Assembly: GCA_900556615.1 (NCBI GenBank)
Contig: USPP01000091.1
Coordinates: 1-6,567, forward strand
Reading direction: 5' to 3'
Origin: an uncultured Eubacteriales bacterium
GTDB lineage: Bacteria; Bacillota; Clostridia; Oscillospirales; CAG-272
DNA length: 6,567 nucleotides
Shown: in pieces, positions 1 through 6,567 of the stretch
How the letters are laid out: every line of letters begins with the position of its first letter
Position numbering within the stretch: the first letter of the stretch is position 1
Program-made: the position numbers and the translations under genes
The notes under the pieces: model-generated
Database searches by the model: none
Told to the model about the DNA's origin: nothing
The model's input: only the letters and a program-made list of their open reading frames with translations

Positions 1-2
1 AT

Positions 3-341
3 AAGGTGTATGAACAGACAATAGAGGTTTATAAGGGCTTGTACGAGGAATACCGCACAAGCGATGGCAGCTATGTCGCCGGAATTCCGTTTATGGTTGA
101 TGTGCGCGGAGAAATAAAGAATATTAAGTACAATTGGTTTGTAAACGGTTTTACGGGTGCGCAGTCTGATGTCGGATACGAAATGTACCGAGAGGGAGTT
201 TTATCCGGCAATTCCGAGCTTGCAGAGAGGGGAAAGAAAATTCTTGATTTCTGGAGTTCTTCGAAAACCAATGCCAATGCATTGCCTACCGTATTCTGGC
301 AGCCTATGATAACGGTCATCCTCCGATGCTCCGGTATATAA
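3..341 (+). CDS. Alpha/alpha-toroid glycosidase-like protein, fragment upstream of frameshift (5' end outside window)
   Basis: This is the first part of the C-terminal domain of a large, probably extracellular protein. It is open from the left edge. The GTG at 6 is very unlikely to be a true start, because it aligns with the interior (about residue 480) of the downstream paralog at 3915-6567. Shared blocks with that paralog include GFTGAQ/GFSGAQ, YEM(Y/F)REGVLS, LDFWSS and LP(T/V)V(F/W)W, in the same order. The frame reads correctly to about residue 100 (FWQ, near 302), then runs into unrelated sequence and stops at 341. Homology resumes in another frame, so this and the entry at 326-1300 are one broken or mis-sequenced gene. 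The fold assignment to the six-hairpin glycosidase-like group rests on the downstream part. The reaction and substrate are unknown. Confidence 0.75.
   Translation, partial: KVYEQTIEVYKGLYEEYRTSDGSYVAGIPFMVDVRGEIKNIKYNWFVNGFTGAQSDVGYEMYREGVLSGNSELAERGKKILDFWSSSKTNANALPTVFWQPMITVILRCSGI
300..304 (+). other. Apparent one-base deletion (frameshift) in the first toroid gene
   Basis: The upstream frame reads LPTVFWQ up to CAG at 300-302. The continuing homologous frame starts with GCC at 302-304, so G302 would have to be read twice. One extra base, for example CAGGCC instead of CAGCC, would join the two frames into one uninterrupted protein. The shift must lie between the stop at 245-247 of the second frame and the stop at 339-341 of the first. 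Alignment with the paralog narrows it to about 299-308. No slippery heptamer is visible, so a programmed shift is unlikely. A sequencing or assembly error and real pseudogenisation cannot be separated from this sequence alone. Confidence 0.7.
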
Positions 342-1300
342 TTGACGGAGCCGACGGTCTGCTTAAAGCGTATATTTTTTCAAAGGAGCAGGGGAAGGAG
401 GAGAAGCAGTGGCTTGCTGCGGTTGAAAAGCTTGCGCTCTATCTTGTGAGAAATCAAAATTCAGACGGCTCCTTTTGGCGTACCTATAATGCTTACGGAG
501 GCGTTATCGATTCCGATTGGCATCCCAATTTTGCGGGGCATTCCAAGGTAAATACTCCGGTAGCCATCCGTTACCTTGCGCGTATGTATTTGGTGACGGA
601 TGATGAAAGGTATAAAGCCGCCGCCCTTAATGCGGCAGATTATGCCTACAATGAACTTTACCTCGGACTCGGAAAGTATGTCGGAGGGACTCCTGACAAT
701 CCGAATGTTACCGATAAGGAAGCAGCGATTTATGCCATGTACGGCTTTGATGCCGCCTATGAACTGACAGGCGAACAGAAATATTATGACGCATACCTTC
801 ATGCGCTGTATTCGGCAATGAGTTGGGTGATGACTTATGATTATGTTGTAACGGTTCCGGTTTCGAATGCTGCCTCGGAGGTTATGATGTTCGGGGACGG
901 ATTTACCTCCGGTTTCTCCTTTATTGCAACGGGACATTCCGGGATAGACGTTTACGGAGCGTCGATATACTATGATTTGTTCCGTCAGTATATCCGCACC
1001 GGTGATGAACTTTATCTATCCTTTGCTGGTATGCTCCAAAATAACGCAAGACGTTCTACCGATATGAATGGCGAACGGGGTTATCTTTATCCCGGTTTTT
1101 CGTCCGAGGCATGTATTGCCGCAGAATTTGTATATTATGCTTCGGAGGACGGTATTTATGTACCGTGGATAGGCGTTGCATTTGCCGATCCCATGATATC
1201 GATGTATGATCATTTCGGTACTGCTGATATATATGAGGCGGCGGAAAGATATTCTCTTAATGAACTGCGGGAAATAACGGAGATAAGAGCTTACGAATAA
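326..1300 (+). CDS. Alpha/alpha-toroid (six-hairpin glycosidase-like) domain, C-terminal fragment after frameshift
   Basis: This fragment continues the protein begun at position 3. Homologous reading in this frame starts near 302 (AYDNGHPP), before the first ATG at 326. That ATG has no ribosome binding site, so independent translation is doubtful. The sequence is mostly amphipathic helices with a recurring helix-turn motif: VTDDERYKAA, LTGEQKYYDA and RTGDELYLSF. Such TG(D/E)xxY hairpins are typical of alpha/alpha-toroid glycosidases and lyases. Blocks shared with the downstream paralog are the DKEAAIYAMY segment near 715-745, IATG followed by a conserved Asp (about 925-950), YYD, the FAG(M/F)xQ segment near 1021-1041, and SEAC near 1105-1116. 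These may line an active site, but no catalytic pair can be assigned. The protein ends at TAA 1298-1300, 32 bases before the next gene. It could be a glycoside hydrolase, an unsaturated-uronyl hydrolase-like enzyme, or a non-catalytic binder. Confidence 0.78.
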   Translation: MLRYIIDGADGLLKAYIFSKEQGKEEKQWLAAVEKLALYLVRNQNSDGSFWRTYNAYGGVIDSDWHPNFAGHSKVNTPVAIRYLARMYLVTDDERYKAAALNAADYAYNELYLGLGKYVGGTPDNPNVTDKEAAIYAMYGFDAAYELTGEQKYYDAYLHALYSAMSWVMTYDYVVTVPVSNAASEVMMFGDGFTSGFSFIATGHSGIDVYGASIYYDLFRQYIRTGDELYLSFAGMLQNNARRSTDMNGERGYLYPGFSSEACIAAEFVYYASEDGIYVPWIGVAFADPMISMYDHFGTADIYEAAERYSLNELREITEIRAYE

Positions 1301-1317
1301 GAATAATTTTTATAAAT

Positions 1318-1327
1318 GAGGAAGGGA
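1318..1327 (+). promoter_or_regulatory. Ribosome binding site of the CBM9-like gene
   Basis: The purine-rich GAGGAAGGGA ends 5 bases before ATG 1333. It supports that start, which is also where the signal peptide begins. The 32-base gap before this gene shows no hairpin terminator and no convincing promoter, so transcription probably continues from the upstream gene. Confidence 0.6.
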
Positions 1328-1332
1328 CAAAA

Positions 1333-2415
1333 ATGAAAAAGAAACTTTTAATGCTGATTATAGTATTTTCACTTGTTTTTTCGGCAATGATTACGGCGTC
1401 TGCCGCCGATATGACACACAATGTCGGTCAGCAGTATGTGGCGTATACCAAGACATCACCGACCTTTGACGGCGTAGTGAATGCAGATGAATGGAAAGCT
1501 GCCTATAAGTTTACAATCAACGATACAAATTCAAAAGCGGCATGGAATGCAGGCTTTGCCGAAGTTCCTACCGATCAATCCATCGATGTTTATATGCTTT
1601 GGGATGAAAAATATTTATATGTCGGATATGATGTAACGGATCCTACAGCCTGTTATTTTCATGAGTTTGAGTTCGATGGCGGGGACAATATCTGGCTTTG
1701 GCTCGATCTCGGTCCCTGTCTTGCGGGTATGACTCTTGCCGACAGTGTACAGATAGGCGGTAATGCAGGTCCCCGATTTGCTGCAGCTCCGCAAATCAAA
1801 AACGACGGTACGCTTGGGGAAGCGCTTTATTGTCACCAAGCGGTTATCAACGAGTCGATTATAACTGACCGTGAGTATGCCCCCTTTGCAGCAAGTCTTA
1901 CGGAGTACGGTTGGATGTATGAGTACGGGATTCCGTGGGAGCTTCTTATAAGTGACATGCTGGACAAGTGCGGAGAAAGCATTGAAAAGGTTACAGCCGG
2001 AACAGAGCTTACTGCCAATATTACCTACAACGATTATAATAACCGCACTCAGGTGAATTGGTATTCAACTACTAAAACAGGCTATGAGTCTCCTCTCGTT
2101 TTCGATCCCGATGAACACGGAATATTTCTTAAGCTTTTGGGCGAAGGGGAAGATGCACCCGAAACCACGCCCTTCGATATTACAACCGATATGACTGATA
2201 CTGCCGATAATGCCACCGATATTCCCGATACCGAAACAGCCGATGCTGCAACCGATAAAAAAGAGAATACCACTGCAATAACCGATCGGCCGACAGATAC
2301 CGCACCTGCGGGAAACGCTGACGGAAATAACAATATACTTTGGATTTTGATTGCTGCTGTCGTTGTTGTTATAGCTGCCGCCGTAACCTTGATAGTGAAG
2401 AAAAAGAAGAAATAA
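1333..2415 (+). CDS. Membrane-anchored surface protein with CBM9/DOMON-like carbohydrate-binding domain
   Basis: This 360-residue secreted protein probably binds a polysaccharide at the outer face of the membrane. Residues 1-25 form a signal peptide: a lysine start, a hydrophobic core, and a likely cut at ASA/A or SAA/D. Residues about 36-265 resemble carbohydrate-binding module family 9 and related DOMON-like domains. The supporting motifs are FDGVVNADEW at 45-54, LWDEKYLYVGYDV at about 89-101, a following acidic DGGDNIWLWLD strand, and YEYGIPWELL at 196-205. Residues about 272-334 are a Thr/Asp/Ala-rich, low-complexity stalk. Residues about 335-355 form a transmembrane helix followed by five lysines, which gives an N-outside, C-inside anchor. 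There is no LPXTG motif, so sortase attachment is unlikely. No catalytic domain is seen. The stop overlaps the ribosome binding site of the next gene, indicating co-transcription. The CBM9 assignment is by motif; the ligand is unknown. Confidence 0.87.
   Translation: MKKKLLMLIIVFSLVFSAMITASAADMTHNVGQQYVAYTKTSPTFDGVVNADEWKAAYKFTINDTNSKAAWNAGFAEVPTDQSIDVYMLWDEKYLYVGYDVTDPTACYFHEFEFDGGDNIWLWLDLGPCLAGMTLADSVQIGGNAGPRFAAAPQIKNDGTLGEALYCHQAVINESIITDREYAPFAASLTEYGWMYEYGIPWELLISDMLDKCGESIEKVTAGTELTANITYNDYNNRTQVNWYSTTKTGYESPLVFDPDEHGIFLKLLGEGEDAPETTPFDITTDMTDTADNATDIPDTETADAATDKKENTTAITDRPTDTAPAGNADGNNNILWILIAAVVVVIAAAVTLIVKKKKK
2161..2310 (+). repeat. Degenerate hexamer-like repeat encoding the Thr/Asp stalk
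   Basis: The DNA repeats ACCGAT and close variants (ACTGAT, GCCGAT, ACAGAT) many times, encoding Thr-Asp or Ala-Asp pairs. It forms the flexible, acidic spacer between the carbohydrate-binding domain and the membrane helix. Such Thr-rich stalks usually hold a domain away from the membrane and can be O-glycosylated; the glycosylation is inference. The copy number may vary between strains. Confidence 0.65.
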
Positions 2416-2419
2416 GGAG
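2414..2419 (+). promoter_or_regulatory. Ribosome binding site of the solute-binding protein gene, overlapping the upstream stop
   Basis: AAGGAG at 2414-2419 shares two bases with the TAA stop at 2413-2415 and lies 7 bases before ATG 2427. It fixes the start at 2427. The same frame is open back to an ATG at 2340, but that extension is a Cys- and Arg-rich reading of the upstream gene and would bury the lipoprotein signal peptide. Confidence 0.8.
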
Positions 2420-2426
2420 AAACGGA

Positions 2427-3911
2427 ATGAAAAAAGTATTCGCAGTGTTTCTTTCGATTTTAACCGTTGTTACCGCTTTTTGTGCCTGCAAAAAAGAACC
2501 TTCGGACTCAAAGGAAAGCAAAGACAGTTCAAATTTGGTTTCTAATGAATATACCCCGGATGTTCCCGAATCTGATTTTGGCGGAGCAACCTTTACCGTA
2601 ATGTGCCGTGATCCCGAAATGGCATGGGGTGAGCTTGCCATTGTAACCGATGAGGAGAGTACAACGGTACTCGGAGACGCTTCCTATAAGCGAAACAGAA
2701 GACTTGAAAACGATTATCATATTAAAATAGATTTTGTTACTTATAATGATGCGGGAGCGTCGGGCGACTCGTTTTATCAGACGCTGTTTCAGAATCTTCA
2801 GGCATATGACGATATCTGTGATATCTGCATACCTGGGATAATCGATGCGGCAACGCTTACTGCTGCAAACGCTTTCTATGATCTCTCGTCCGGGGATGTT
2901 CCCTATGTCAATCTTGAGCAGCCGTGGTGGAACCATTCGCTAAACGAAAGTATTGCCATACTGAACAGACAGTATTTTGCAATAAGCGACGCGCTTCTTA
3001 ACGATAAGCTTGATACCTATGTTATGTTCTTTAACAAGACGCTGTTTGCCGATAATAACCTTGAAGAGCCGTACGCGCTTGTCGATTCCGGAGAATGGAC
3101 ATTTGACGCCTTTGCCAATATTGTAAAGACTTACGGAAGCGATGTGAACGGAAACGATTCTCCTGACTATGAGGATAGATTTGGTTTTGTAGGATTTATA
3201 TACGATGTATTTTATGTAGGTTCCGGCGTTAAAGGAGCAATTCTTAATAAGGAGACGGGACTTCCCGAAATGACTCGTTTTTCTGATAAAATTGACGATA
3301 TATATCAAAAGTCATATGCTCTTATTAAGGGAACCGATCCTTATTATACATATAGTGTAGGACAGGAAACGTTGTATAATGGCGATGTAAATGACACTTT
3401 TGCCGCTGCCTTTGATACAAAGTCGCTCTTTATGTGCGGGCCGCTTATGTTCTACTTTAATATCATAACAGATATGGCGAGCGACGTCGGTGTTTTACCT
3501 TGTCCGAAATATGACGAGGATCAGAGCGGCTATCATCATCGCGCAGGTTATAACGGTGCCACTGCAATGACGGTATTGACTACAGTAAGGAATGTTGAGA
3601 GGGCGGGGATCATTCTTGAGGCATTCTGCGCAGAGTCAAAGAATTATATCAGTCCGGCGTTCTATGAAACATTGCTTACGAACCGTTATGCTCAGGATGA
3701 GGAATCCAAGCGTATGATTTCTCTTATTATCGAAACGGAGGAATTTGATCTTGACCAGATTTACAGATGGGGGGCTATTCTTGAAAGTCTTCAGGGAGCT
3801 TTGGGAATGGGACAAAAATCCATAGCATCGCTGTACGGTCGTTATATTACAGCGGCAGAAACAAAGCTGACTGAGACTGTCGACAGCTTTAAGGCGCTTC
3901 AGGAAAAATAA
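2427..3911 (+). CDS. ABC transporter extracellular solute-binding lipoprotein, sugar type
   Basis: This 494-residue lipoprotein is probably the capture subunit of a carbohydrate ABC importer on the outer face of the membrane. The signal peptide (residues 1-20) ends in the lipobox FCAC with Cys21 as lipidation site; Phe at -3 is less usual but acceptable. A charged Ser/Lys/Asp linker follows. Family-like features are FGGATFTV early in the mature chain, YKRNRRLENDYHIKIDF, EQPWWNHSL with Trp167-Trp168, a GEWTFDAF segment, an EF-hand-like acidic loop DVNGNDSPDYED at 239-250 leading into RFGF, and LPCPKYDEDQ at 357-366. These match the large clostridial solute-binding proteins related to family 1 (maltose-type). 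The length is slightly above the usual 400-450. No permease or ATPase gene lies in the window, so the partner must be elsewhere. The position between a glycan-binding protein and a toroid protein suggests an oligosaccharide ligand; the identity is unknown. Confidence 0.88.
   Translation: MKKVFAVFLSILTVVTAFCACKKEPSDSKESKDSSNLVSNEYTPDVPESDFGGATFTVMCRDPEMAWGELAIVTDEESTTVLGDASYKRNRRLENDYHIKIDFVTYNDAGASGDSFYQTLFQNLQAYDDICDICIPGIIDAATLTAANAFYDLSSGDVPYVNLEQPWWNHSLNESIAILNRQYFAISDALLNDKLDTYVMFFNKTLFADNNLEEPYALVDSGEWTFDAFANIVKTYGSDVNGNDSPDYEDRFGFVGFIYDVFYVGSGVKGAILNKETGLPEMTRFSDKIDDIYQKSYALIKGTDPYYTYSVGQETLYNGDVNDTFAAAFDTKSLFMCGPLMFYFNIITDMASDVGVLPCPKYDEDQSGYHHRAGYNGATAMTVLTTVRNVERAGIILEAFCAESKNYISPAFYETLLTNRYAQDEESKRMISLIIETEEFDLDQIYRWGAILESLQGALGMGQKSIASLYGRYITAAETKLTETVDSFKALQEK
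3901..3904 (+). promoter_or_regulatory. Weak ribosome binding site of the large toroid lipoprotein, inside the upstream gene
   Basis: AGGA at 3901-3904 lies within the last codons of the solute-binding gene, 10 bases before ATG 3915. An in-frame ATG at 3924 has only a weak GATGGA upstream. Both starts leave the signal peptide intact. 3915 is preferred for its better site, but translational coupling from the gene ending at 3911 may matter more. Confidence 0.45.
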
Positions 3912-3914
3912 CTG

Positions 3915-4574
3915 ATGGAAAATATGAAAAATAAGCTAATACTGCTTTCATTTATCATAGTCGTTCTGTTTCTTCCGAGTTGTTCGGAGGGAAAAAAGAT
4001 TTCTATAGTGGAAAACGGAAGCTCGGAATACACAATCATTATTTCTCAGACTGCTTCAAAGGAGGAACGGGAGGCAGCGGCGCTTATCAGAAGCGTTATC
4101 GAAAAAAGCACCGGTGTCAGACTTGAGTTGTCCGACGATTGGATAGATGAAAAAAACGACGGAACTCCGGGAGAAAAAGAAATCCTTGTCGGCAAAACAA
4201 ACCGGAAGGAGAGTACGGATGCTTCGGCGGGACTTAAGCTTATGTCTTACGCTATTTGCGAAACAGGAGGAAAGGTCATCATTTGTGGCTGCGGGGACGG
4301 AGCAGTCGGTCAGGCGGCAGAGGAATTTCTCAGGCGTTATGTGGGATATAACGGCAAAGACGAGGAAGTGAAAGCTCTTACTGTACTGTCCGTAAAAGAG
4401 GGAATCAGCATTATGAATAATATGAAATTTACAAGCGCTCATACTGTGCCGGAGCACGGAACTATAATCGACAGCGGGCTGGAAAATGCTTCGACGAAAG
4501 GGACGGCGGCTATTCGGTTGGAATATACCGTGGCGGAAAGCTTAGCTTTTTGTCCGAAACTCCCGCTATTATAA
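3915..4574 (+). CDS. N-terminal part of a large lipoprotein with GH20/GH67-type accessory domain, cut by frameshift
   Basis: This is the start of a protein of probably over 900 residues. Residues 1-22 form a lipoprotein signal peptide with lipobox LPSC and Cys23. Residues about 28-160 match the alpha/beta accessory domain found before catalytic domains of beta-hexosaminidases and alpha-glucuronidases and in many clostridial surface proteins. The pattern is SEYTIII, then SKEEREAAALIRSVIEKSTG, then the hallmark EILVGKTNRKES, then GKVIICGCGDGAVGQAAEEFLRRY. That domain is normally non-catalytic. Somewhere after about residue 195 the frame becomes wrong, and it ends in an unrelated tail and a stop at 4572-4574. 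The true continuation is in the frame entered here at 4502. The gene starts 3 bases after the solute-binding gene, so the two are very likely co-translated. If the shift is real, cells make a ~219-residue truncated lipoprotein without the main domains. Confidence 0.82.
   Translation: MENMKNKLILLSFIIVVLFLPSCSEGKKISIVENGSSEYTIIISQTASKEEREAAALIRSVIEKSTGVRLELSDDWIDEKNDGTPGEKEILVGKTNRKESTDASAGLKLMSYAICETGGKVIICGCGDGAVGQAAEEFLRRYVGYNGKDEEVKALTVLSVKEGISIMNNMKFTSAHTVPEHGTIIDSGLENASTKGTAAIRLEYTVAESLAFCPKLPLL
4497..4551 (+). other. Apparent one-base deletion (frameshift) in the second toroid gene
   Basis: The first frame is good through NASTK (near 4499) and stops at 4572-4574. The second frame is open from 4421 and reads DGGYSVGIYRGG from 4502, then SETPAIIRILG without a stop to the window end. 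One missing base joins them. Two places fit: the AAAGGG run at 4497-4502 (ancestral AAAAGGG or AAAGGGG), or the five-T run at 4547-4551. I favour the first, because the second-frame peptide before the T run looks like a natural beta-strand segment. At the T run a single tRNA could slip back one base, but no canonical XXXYYYZ heptamer is in phase. An error in the sequence is a serious alternative. Confidence 0.68.
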
Positions 4575-6567
4575 GAATTCTCGGAAAAAGCGGTACCGAA
4601 GAATCCGAGTACCGCGAAAAATATGCCAATATTATCAAAACAGACGGCGGATATATTGCATTTGCCGAGATTAAAACCGATAACGGCAGCTTATTTCTCG
4701 TAAAAGATGAGTATTTTATGACGGTGGAGGGAACATTCTCCTTTGACCGTACCGTGACTGTTACGGAAAGCAGTCCTTCGGATACAGGGTATGCAAGCAC
4801 CGTTTCCTTTGCCGATTCCAACGGAACCGAGGACAGAGATAGGTACGATTATTTTATCCCCGGCGTTTTGTATAAAGATACCTCCTATATGCAGACGACA
4901 AATCCGTGGGGAGCCTCGCTTGCTTCCGATTTTTCGGGGAAACGGAATTATGTAAAGGAGCTTTGTGTGACTCTTCCGTCATCAATGGCAAGAAACCGCG
5001 AAAACGGGAATTATCTCATGCTTGTGCATCTTTCACCTGAGATTAATGTTGAATTTCCGGTCGGAGACGATGTTATTGTCAATGACGAGGTGCGGTACGG
5101 CTCGGTAGGCTATTCTTTTGATAGCACGCTTGCTCTTGACTTTGTTTATCCTTCATCCGAGGGGCCCGTTACTTACGAGCGAGACGGTGCGGAATGGAGA
5201 AGGAAATATCATTCCGTAAAAGCGGGGAACAGTCACAGTTACAGTATTTCTCTTATTTCGGGTAATTCCGATAATTATAGCGACGCGATGGTTGACAGCT
5301 ATAAGAAGGCGTATTCTCTTTATGCACCGTCTGTTACTGCCGATATTGACATAAATAAGATATATTCTCAGCAAATTGAAATATATCGTGCTTTTTATAC
5401 CGAATATGAATCGCAAAGAGGTGAGAAATCGGCGGGGGTGTATTTTGACGCAAGCGTCAGAACCGGCAAACCGTTTTCACCGATTTCTTATCTGATCGGA
5501 TTCTCGGGGGCACAGACCGCCGCTGCATACGAAATGTTCAGAGAGGGGGTTCTTTCAGAAGATAAGGATTTGATCGATAAAGGAATAGCTATGCTTGATT
5601 TTTGGTCGTCGGAAAAAATTGTCGGAGGAGAGCTTCCCGTTGTGTGGTGGATTCCTAACGAAAAGGCGCCTCTTTCCGGAACGGTGCAGAATTATGCAAA
5701 CTATCTGAGGGTTTTTGTTGACGGAATGGAGAGTATGCTTGACGCCTGTATATTCGGAGAAAAGAACGGCTATGATATTTCGGAATGGAAATCGGCTGCC
5801 CTTAAGACTGCCGATTTTCTTGTGAAGAATCAAAGCGCGGAGGGAACATGGGCAAGAGCTTATACCCGTGACGGAAAGCCGCTTAAAACGGTTGATGAGC
5901 TGGACAGCTTTAATTCATCGACTATTTTTAACGGATACGCAGGGGAATCCCCGCTTGCTTCCTACTGCGCGGTACGGTTTCTGTATAAAGCATATCAGAT
6001 TACGGGTGAGGAAAAATATAAGACAGCGGCAATCAGGACCGCTGAATGGGCATATGATGCGCTTTATCTCGAAATCGGAAAATATGTCAGCATATGTCCT
6101 GACCATGTAAATATTTGTGATAAGGAATCGGCAATATATGCAATGTATTGTTTCAGCACGGCATATGAGATGACGGGTGATAAGAAATATCAGAAGGCTC
6201 TTGAGCATGCTGCGATATCGGCAATGAGCTTTGTCTTTGTTTACGATTATGCTGTTCCTTATTCGGTAAGTTCCGCGGAATATGACGGAGTAAATGTATT
6301 CAAAAACGGCGGGGTTATCGGTCAGTCTCTTATTGCCACAGGCTATGGACATGTCGATGCATACGCCGCACACACCTACTATGATTTCTTTGATTACTAT
6401 GTTCTGACGGGTGACAGTATTTATCTTGATTTTGCCGGATTTATTCAAATAAATACCAAGCTCCAATGTGATTACGACGGCTCGAAGGGCTGGTATCTTG
6501 AGGGTATGAATCTCGAAGCCTGTTATGTGAGCGGGAATATGTTTACTACGGCGGGAGATGGGGTATG
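4502..6567 (+). CDS. Beta-sandwich plus alpha/alpha-toroid part of the large lipoprotein, runs off the window
   Basis: This frame is open from 4421 and continuous to the window end, with no proper start. The first ATG is at 4718, inside the beta domain, so it is the continuation of the gene begun at 3915. About 280 beta-rich residues come first (RYDYFIPGVLYKDTSYM, NYLMLVHLSPEINVEFPVG). The helical toroid follows from about 5354 (NKIYSQQIEIY). The toroid repeats ITGEEKYKTA, MTGDKKYQKA and LTGDSIYLDF, and shares DKE(A/S)AIYAMY, IATG plus Asp, YYD and EAC with the protein at 3-1300. A beta-sandwich followed by an alpha/alpha toroid is the order seen in GH15, GH65 and GH94 enzymes; no specific match to those is claimed. 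By comparison with gene 1, about 50 residues are missing at the right edge, giving about 930 in total. It is probably an extracellular glycan-active enzyme or binding protein, with unknown substrate. Confidence 0.8.

Noticed and set aside
461..937. Open frames on the minus strand opposite the toroid gene, including 461-937
   Set aside because: They lie opposite a frame with clear homology to a paralog, have no ribosome binding site, and their translations look like no protein family.
1301..1332. Possible promoter or terminator in the gap before the CBM9-like gene
   Set aside because: The gap is only 32 bases and A/T-rich. There is no inverted repeat and no convincing -35/-10 pair.
2340..2426. 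Upstream ATG extending the solute-binding gene
   Set aside because: The extension reads the transmembrane helix of the previous gene out of frame. The ribosome binding site and lipoprotein signal peptide fix the start at 2427.
4147..4371. Plus-strand open frame inside the lipoprotein N-terminus, in another frame
   Set aside because: It is Arg/Lys-rich and overlaps the well-recognised EILVGKTNR accessory domain, so it is a shadow.
4545..4553. Programmed -1 ribosomal frameshift at the five-T run
   Set aside because: No in-phase slippery heptamer is present, no clear downstream hairpin was found by eye, and the other frame already reads like protein upstream of the run. It is not fully excluded.
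5868..6110. Short plus-strand open frame inside the toroid
   Set aside because: It is in a different frame from the continuous homologous reading and has no start signals.
5915..6466. 183-codon minus-strand open frame
   Set aside because: It is antisense to the conserved toroid part of the last gene, where + strand motifs are strong. Its length is explained by codon bias in the + strand gene.

Overview
The window reads as a stretch of a Gram-positive, anaerobic, probably gut-associated Clostridia genome. This is inferred from three things. The genes encode lipoproteins and a signal-peptide protein with a C-terminal membrane anchor. AAGGAG-type ribosome binding sites are present. The proteins resemble the extracellular glycan-handling proteins common in such bacteria. 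No taxonomic marker gene is present, so the assignment is only inference. All credible coding is on the + strand, packed with gaps of 3 to 32 bases, which suggests one transcription unit. I see no RNA gene, mobile element, CRISPR array or terminator.

Layout. (1) Positions 3-1300 hold the C-terminal ~430 residues of a protein whose start lies left of the window. It is an alpha/alpha-toroid (six-hairpin glycosidase-like) domain, interrupted by an apparent one-base deletion near 302. (2) 1333-2415 is a secreted, membrane-anchored protein: signal peptide, CBM9/DOMON-like carbohydrate-binding domain, Thr/Asp-rich stalk, transmembrane helix and lysine tail. (3) 2427-3911 is a lipoprotein solute-binding protein of the ABC sugar-transporter type. 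(4) 3915 to beyond 6567 is a large lipoprotein with an N-terminal domain like those beside GH20/GH67 catalytic domains, then a beta-rich domain, then an alpha/alpha toroid paralogous to gene 1. It is interrupted by an apparent one-base deletion between about 4497 and 4551.

The proteins look like a cell-surface polysaccharide-handling unit. Two related toroid proteins could cleave or bind a glycan, the CBM9-like protein would hold glycan at the membrane, and the solute-binding protein would capture released sugars for an ABC permease not seen here. No substrate can be named. The most interesting points are the paralogous toroid proteins, which may be an uncharacterised carbohydrate-active family, and the fact that both carry a same-direction frameshift while the two genes between them are intact.
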